Shown: positions 7,446-10,705 of the stretch, one piece after another
Layout of the letters: every line of letters begins with the position of its first letter
How positions within the stretch are numbered: position 1 is the first letter of the stretch
Source of the DNA: JARRJS01 sp037388885
GTDB lineage: Bacteria; Gemmatimonadota; Gemmatimonadetes; Longimicrobiales; RSA9
Assembly (NCBI GenBank): GCA_037388885.1
Contig: JARRJS010000110.1
Coordinates: forward strand, 1 to 10,705
Direction of reading: 5' to 3'
Length of the DNA: 10,705 nucleotides
Notes under the pieces: generated by a model
What the model saw: only the letters and a program-made list of their open reading frames with translations
Databases searched by the model: none
What the model was told of the DNA's origin: nothing
Position numbers and translations under genes: made by a program

Positions 7446-8962
7446 TATTCGCCTCCGTCATGGCCCGGCACCCCGGAGCTACCCAGGGCCCGCACCACAG
7501 CCGCCTTCGCCGTATGATAGTCCGCCAACGCCTGTGCCAGATTCGTCCGCGCCTGCCGGAGCCCGAGCCGCGCCGATGAGACCTCCAGCGACGTCGCCGT
7601 GCCCTGGTCATGCTGGAGCACCGTCAGGTTGTACACCTTCTCCGCCTGCTCCACCGTGCGCCGCCGTGCCGCGATCTGCGCCCACGCACGCTGCTCCTCC
7701 CCCACCGCCTGTCGGTACTGCAGCTCCACCTGCTCCCGCAGCTCCGCCAGCTGCAGCCGCGCCTGGTCCTGCTGCGCCCGCGCCGCCTGGAGATTCGCGA
7801 ATCGCTGGCCGCCGTTGAACAACGGCAGCTGCACCGCCACCGAGCCGGTCCAGTCCGTACGCCACGGCTGATCGAAATTGAACAGCTGCGATGGGTACGA
7901 TTGCCGCGCGTAGCTCATGCTCAGCGCGACAGACGGCAGGAAGGCCGCCTTCGCCAACCGCACCTGCTGCTGCCGCGCGGCCAGGGCGCTCTCCGCCGCA
8001 CGCACCGCCGCACGCTGATCCACCATCGCCGTCGCATCCTTCACCTCCGGCTGCGGACCAGCGTCCGCGCCCAGCTCCAGCGACGTCGTCAGGTCCAGCG
8101 GCCTCGACAGCGGCACGTTCACCAGCCGCTTCAGGTTCAGCTGCGCCAGCTCCGACGCGTTGCGCGCCTGTACTTCCTGCGGCTTCAGGTTCTCCAGGTC
8201 CACCTCCGCACGCAGCACGTCCAGGTCCGACGCCTGGCCGGCCTTCCGCCGCAGCTGCTCCTGCGACAGGAAGTCCTGCGCCTGCGCCACCGCATCCGCC
8301 GCGATGGACGCCGACTCCCCCGCCAGCACCGCCTGGTAGTATGCCTGCTTCACGTCGTACGCCGTCTGCGCACGCTGCTCGTCCAGCTGGTAATCCGCCG
8401 CCTGCGCCGCGTCCTGTGCCGCGTTGATGGCCGCTCGCACCCGCCCCCCCGCAAACAGCACCTGGCTGCCCGTCAGCCCCACATTGTACAGGTTCTCTCG
8501 CCCGAACGGCAGATTGCTGAACAGCTGTCCGAGGCTCGCGAACGCCGCCGACTGCACGTGGTCCTCCAGGTACGTCACCCGCTGATCGATGGGCGCGTTC
8601 GGGTCCGGATTGAACTGCAGCGAGTCCGGCACCGAGAAGCTCTGGCCCGTGTTGAACACCGACGCGAACGTCTTCGTATACCCCAATGAGCCGCTCACCT
8701 GCGGCAGCGCCGCCGACCGCGCCGTTCCCACCTGAGCCGACGCCGCGTCCACCTGTGCCTGCGCCAGCTGCACTTCCTCACTCTGCCCCAGCGCACGCGA
8801 CAACGCCGCGTCCAGGCTCAATGCCAGCGTGTCCGCAGCCTGCGCCGCCGGTACACGCTCGCCGCCCAACTGCGACGTCTGCGCGCCCACACGCACCGGC
8901 ACCAGCACTACGCACAACAGCATCCCCACGAGCACCCGCCCGAACCCCAGCGTCAGCGCCAC
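7445..8962 (-). CDS. TolC-family outer membrane efflux channel
   Basis: A 505-residue outer-membrane efflux protein (OEP) forming the exit duct of the tripartite pump. Residues 1-27 are a signal peptide (hydrophobic core VLVGMLLCVVLVP, likely cut after VGA). Two OEP repeats are seen: the first with a beta-strand motif around LTGSQVLFAGGRVRAAI, the second with WTGSVAVQLPLFNGGQRF; both are followed by long Ala/Gln-rich helices that form the periplasmic coiled-coil barrel. A Pro/Asp-rich insert with DSLQFNPDPNAPIDQRV lies in the first repeat. The start is set at GTG 8962 rather than the earlier GTG at 8998: the site GAGGGGAG lies 6 nt upstream and the signal peptide then begins properly. An ATG one frame over overlaps this GTG but stops after three codons. 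The gene starts 22 nt after the regulator stop and overlaps the adaptor start by one base. Confidence 0.94.
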   Translation of the reverse strand: MALTLGFGRVLVGMLLCVVLVPVRVGAQTSQLGGERVPAAQAADTLALSLDAALSRALGQSEEVQLAQAQVDAASAQVGTARSAALPQVSGSLGYTKTFASVFNTGQSFSVPDSLQFNPDPNAPIDQRVTYLEDHVQSAAFASLGQLFSNLPFGRENLYNVGLTGSQVLFAGGRVRAAINAAQDAAQAADYQLDEQRAQTAYDVKQAYYQAVLAGESASIAADAVAQAQDFLSQEQLRRKAGQASDLDVLRAEVDLENLKPQEVQARNASELAQLNLKRLVNVPLSRPLDLTTSLELGADAGPQPEVKDATAMVDQRAAVRAAESALAARQQQVRLAKAAFLPSVALSMSYARQSYPSQLFNFDQPWRTDWTGSVAVQLPLFNGGQRFANLQAARAQQDQARLQLAELREQVELQYRQAVGEEQRAWAQIAARRRTVEQAEKVYNLTVLQHDQGTATSLEVSSARLGLRQARTNLAQALADYHTAKAAVVRALGSSGVPGHDGGE

Positions 8963-8968
8963 ATGCCG

Positions 8969-8976
8969 CTCCCCTC
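8969..8976 (-). promoter_or_regulatory. Ribosome binding site for the channel gene, serving two overlapping start codons
   Basis: GAGGGGAG on the minus strand lies 6 nt before the in-frame GTG (8962-8960) and 4 nt before an out-of-frame ATG (8964-8962). The ATG reads only ATG TGG CGC TGA, so the GTG is the productive start; the ATG may compete for initiation. Confidence 0.7.
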
Positions 8977-8984
8977 TAAGCCCT

Positions 8985-9458
8985 TCACGCGCTCGCACCG
9001 TTCACCTCCGCGTGCTCCTCGTGCCACGTCTTCATCTGGCCGTCCATCTCGCTCAACATGCAGTCGTAGAACTGCCGCCACTCCTCCAGTCGACCCCGAC
9101 TCGCCTCCCGGTCCGACGGCAGCATGGCCAGACCCTCGTCCAGCGCATCCCGGAATCGCGTCATTCGACGCTTCACCACCGCGAACATGTGCTCCCACGG
9201 CGCCTGCACCAGCTCGTAATAGTCCCGCCGGTCCCCCGGCACCGTCGTCCGCCGCACGAACCCCACCCGCTCCAGCAAACGCGCGTTCGTGCTCACCGAC
9301 CCCTTGCTCACCTCCAGCGCGCCCGCCAGATCATCCAGCGAAAACCGCCCCTCATGCACCAGCAGATAGCCCAGCAGATAGCCACCGATCCGCGGCAGAC
9401 CCTCCTCCACCGCCAGTCGCGCCATCCGTTCGACGAATCTCTGTTCGGCCTCTTCCAT
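8985..9458 (-). CDS. GbsR/MarR-family transcriptional regulator
   Basis: A 157-residue winged-helix regulator of the GbsR-like branch of MarR. It opens MEEAEQRFVERMARLAVEEGLPRIGG. The helix-turn-helix is at about residues 38-66, with recognition helix SKGSVSTNARLLERVG (51-66) and wing RTTVPGDRRDYYEL (70-83), a pattern very typical of GbsR-type proteins. A C-terminal helical region (about 88-150) should form the dimer. The frame continues upstream to 9635, but that stretch is the promoter region and translates to unlike sequence, so the ATG at 9458 is preferred; its ribosome site is only moderate (GGGA about 8 nt upstream). As first gene of the efflux operon it most likely regulates its own promoter and thereby the pump, with relief by an effector that may be a pump substrate. 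That role is inferred from position and family. Confidence 0.9.
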   Translation of the reverse strand: MEEAEQRFVERMARLAVEEGLPRIGGYLLGYLLVHEGRFSLDDLAGALEVSKGSVSTNARLLERVGFVRRTTVPGDRRDYYELVQAPWEHMFAVVKRRMTRFRDALDEGLAMLPSDREASRGRLEEWRQFYDCMLSEMDGQMKTWHEEHAEVNGASA

Positions 9459-9503
9459 GTCTTGGTCCCGGTCCTTTGTCAGGCTGCCGTCCGAAAGATT
9501 TAG

Positions 9504-9532
9504 AACGTACTGAACGTTGTGGGCATCCACAA
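9504..9532 (-). promoter_or_regulatory. Candidate promoter and operators of the efflux operon
   Basis: Two perfect inverted repeats lie 46-74 bases before the regulator start: AACGT-5-ACGTT (9504-9518) and TTGTGG-4-CCACAA (9517-9532). On the minus strand TTGTGG (9532-9527) could serve as -35 and TACGTT (9509-9504), 17 bp on, as a poor -10, which would put both palindromes inside the promoter. That is the arrangement expected for autorepression by a MarR-type dimer. The -10 match is weak, so the promoter call is tentative; the palindromes themselves are exact. Confidence 0.4.
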
Positions 9533-9554
9533 GCTGCGTCGTACGATTGTTACA

Positions 9555-9623
9555 GGGCGCCCGGCACAGAGGGCGCCCGCGCTTGCGCGCGGGCTGCGGG
9601 GCGCGGCCCCGGCCTCTGGCCGG
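9555..9623. repeat. Cluster of GC-rich inverted repeats
   Basis: Three hairpin-forming units lie side by side. GGGCGCCC occurs twice (9555-9562 and 9571-9578) around an 8-nt spacer; as it is self-complementary the copies can pair. GCCCGCGC-TTGC-GCGCGGGC (9575-9594) overlaps the second copy, so the two hairpins are mutually exclusive. CCGGCC-TCT-GGCCGG (9609-9623) follows. No T-run follows on either strand, so these do not look like simple intrinsic terminators. Confidence 0.65.
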
Positions 9624-9859
9624 CGCCGCTGGCACGTAGCAGCGCCTGGCTTTCCGGTGGCGTCAGGGTTTCCGGTTGAGCGCCTGCCTTCGCGGCGTAC
9701 GCGTTACGGAGTCTTACGGGATGCGACGGGGGGTGGTTTCGCGGAGCACGACGCCGCCACGGCGAGGGCACCGGCCGTCCCGGGTTGCGATGAAGATCGT
9801 GCCCCCGGCCCGGAGTCCGCTCACGCCGGAACGCGCCCACGACGAAGGTCGCACCCCTG

Positions 9860-9872
9860 GCCGGCAACCGGC
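9860..9872. repeat. Short hairpin downstream of the hydroxylase large subunit
   Basis: GCCGG-CAA-CCGGC forms a 5-bp stem with a 3-nt loop about 24 nt after the large-subunit stop on the minus strand. No T-run follows, so it could at most be a weak 3'-end structure. Confidence 0.3.
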
Positions 9873-9895
9873 GTACGTGACGAACGCAGCAGCTG

Positions 9896-9916
9896 CTACC
9901 TGCTACCTGCCACCTG
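9896..9916 (-). repeat. Three-copy heptanucleotide tandem repeat across a stop codon
   Basis: On the minus strand CAGGTGG, CAGGTAG and CAGGTAG follow one another and end with the stop codon TAG of the large subunit. The 21 bases encode QVAGSR and the stop. As 7 is not a multiple of 3, gain or loss of a unit would shift the frame. Confidence 0.6.
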
Positions 9917-10705
9917 AAGCGCGTGCCAGACTCGGGGCGGAGAAAACGGTAGGCGATCCATGCGAACGCCAACCGCGTCGAAGATGGCGTTGGCAATGGC
10001 GGGAATGGACGGATGCAGCGGCCCTTCTCCGGCCTCCTTGGCGCCGTAAGGGCCTTCCGGGTCGAGGCTCTCGATGATGAGGGCGTGGAGCTCTGGGGTA
10101 TCGAGGGAGGTGGGGATGCGGTAGTCCAGCAGCGACGGCGCGTTGTGCAGGCCCTCCTTGCCCTCGTCCGGCCCTTTGAAGATCTGCTCTTCCATGAGCG
10201 CTTCGGCGTAGCCCATGTAGGCGGAGCCTTCCATCTGGCCTTCCACGAGCACCGGGTTGAGGGCCCGTCCGCAGTCGTGGGCGATCCAGATGTCCTGGAC
10301 CTGCACGACGCCCGTCTCCGGGTCCACCTGCACTTCCGCCACATGCGCCGTGAACGAGTAGGCGGGCGAGGCGCCGATGGTGCCGCCGCGGTAGTCGCCG
10401 TGGACGTCCTTGGGCGTGTTGTAGTGGCCGACGGACAGGAGCGTGCCGTGTTCCGCCTCGGCGAGATTGAACGCCTCGGCGATGGGCATCTTGCGCTCGG
10501 TGTCACGGGCATCGAAGGCCCAGCCACCGGCCAGGGCGACATGCTTCTCCGGCACGTCCCAGGCCCGGGCCACGGCGCCGGTGATCTGCCTGCGCAGGGT
10601 CCGGGCGGCCCGGAGCGCGGCGTTGCCCACCATGAACGTCTCGCGGGAGGAGTAGGCGCCCAGGTCGACGGGGACGCGGTCGGTGTCGGCGGACACGACG
10701 CGCAC
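9896..10705 (-). CDS. Molybdopterin-binding large subunit of a molybdenum hydroxylase, C-terminal part
   Basis: The last 269 residues of an aldehyde oxidase / xanthine dehydrogenase / 4-hydroxybenzoyl-CoA reductase type catalytic subunit; the gene enters from the right edge. The subunit binds the molybdenum cofactor and hydroxylates or dehydroxylates the substrate. Visible marks, numbered from the edge, are ADTDRVPVDLGAYSSRETFMVGNAA (6-30), close to the hydroxybenzoyl-CoA reductase alpha pattern, DYRGGTIGASPAYSF (104-118), IAHDCGRALNPVLVEGQMEG (141-160) and GAKEAGEGPLHPSIPAIANAI (221-241). In the last, Glu227 of GEGPL aligns with the catalytic glutamate of xanthine oxidase (Glu1261 in the bovine enzyme). 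The catalytic part is thus intact. The C-terminus is coded by a three-copy 7-bp tandem repeat. Substrate class is uncertain. Confidence 0.92.
   Translation of the reverse strand: MRVVSADTDRVPVDLGAYSSRETFMVGNAALRAARTLRRQITGAVARAWDVPEKHVALAGGWAFDARDTERKMPIAEAFNLAEAEHGTLLSVGHYNTPKDVHGDYRGGTIGASPAYSFTAHVAEVQVDPETGVVQVQDIWIAHDCGRALNPVLVEGQMEGSAYMGYAEALMEEQIFKGPDEGKEGLHNAPSLLDYRIPTSLDTPELHALIIESLDPEGPYGAKEAGEGPLHPSIPAIANAIFDAVGVRMDRLPFSPPRVWHALQVAGSR

Larger units (their letters stand above)
9459..9895. other. Intergenic region, about 437 bp, without a recognisable gene
   Basis: This lies between the hydroxylase large-subunit stop and the regulator start. Open frames cross it on both strands, but none has a recognisable domain, a good ribosome site or a family-like start; the longest are extensions of shadow frames. 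It holds a cluster of GC-rich inverted repeats (9555-9623), a small hairpin near the large-subunit stop (9860-9872) and, in the 75 bases before the regulator gene, two palindromes and a weak promoter. The part at about 9640-9860 has no clear structure beyond short imperfect repeats such as TTTCCGG at two places. Confidence 0.7.

Noticed and set aside
6591..7517. A 308-codon plus-strand open frame opposite the adaptor gene
   Set aside because: Codon-aligned antisense shadow of the adaptor; Arg-rich with no family resemblance.
7610..8689. A 359-codon plus-strand open frame opposite the channel gene
   Set aside because: Same register as the antisense of the TolC-family gene; the translation is Arg/Leu/His-rich with no signal peptide or domain.
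9459..9635. N-terminal extension of the GbsR/MarR regulator to 9635
   Set aside because: The extra 59 codons cover palindromes and a candidate promoter and translate to sequence unlike the family; the usual GbsR N-terminus begins at 9458.
9519..10077. Two overlapping plus-strand open frames in and near the intergenic region
   Set aside because: No recognisable domain, no convincing ribosome site, and both run into the antisense of the large subunit.
9550..10542. A 330-codon minus-strand open frame over the large-subunit end and the intergenic region
   Set aside because: Inside the large subunit it is a +1 shadow of a gene with clear family motifs. Its intergenic part is Arg/Pro-rich, without a start or ribosome site of its own.

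Overview
The window is GC-rich DNA from a diderm (Gram-negative-type) bacterium: it encodes two lipoproteins, an outer-membrane efflux channel and a tripartite RND pump. All ten recognised genes lie on the minus strand, so the biological order runs from position 10705 down to 1. The overall style (very high GC, Ala/Arg/Pro-rich low-complexity linkers, a GbsR/MarR-type regulator heading an RND operon, molybdenum hydroxylase subunits nearby) would fit Gemmatimonadota or a similar soil phylum. That placement is an impression, not a demonstrated assignment.

Layout in transcription order. (1) 10705-9896: C-terminal part of a molybdopterin-binding large subunit of the xanthine dehydrogenase / 4-hydroxybenzoyl-CoA reductase superfamily. 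(2) 9895-9459: about 437 bp without a recognisable gene, rich in GC hairpins; its last 75 bases before the next gene hold candidate operators and a weak promoter. (3) 9458-3104: a compact four-gene efflux operon of GbsR/MarR-type regulator, TolC-like outer-membrane channel, lipoprotein membrane-fusion protein and AcrB-like (HAE1) RND transporter. Spacing is tight (22 nt gap, 1 nt overlap, 1 nt gap), each of the last three genes has a good Shine-Dalgarno sequence, and a strong intrinsic terminator (3042-3089) closes the unit. (4) 2971-2408: a nitroreductase with a TTG start. (5) 2324-951: a soluble GAF-domain histidine kinase with no response regulator in view. (6) 817-284: a SPOR-domain lipoprotein. 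(7) 274-1: the start of a FAD-binding medium subunit of a molybdenum hydroxylase, 9 nt after the lipoprotein stop.

How the genes may work together. Regulator, channel, adaptor and pump form a complete self-contained exporter, probably controlled by the regulator at its own promoter. The nitroreductase and the molybdenum hydroxylase parts could act on aromatic or N-heterocyclic compounds, but nothing in the sequence names a substrate. The most unusual aspect of the layout is that large-subunit and FAD-subunit genes of the same enzyme superfamily flank, in the same orientation, a roughly 9.6 kb block of efflux and signalling genes. I see no transposase, integrase, CRISPR array, tRNA or rRNA, and no clearly new multi-gene system. 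The points most worth a second look are the split hydroxylase genes, the SPOR lipoprotein joined to a hydroxylase subunit, the hairpin-rich intergenic region, and the ATG/GTG overlap at the start of the channel gene.
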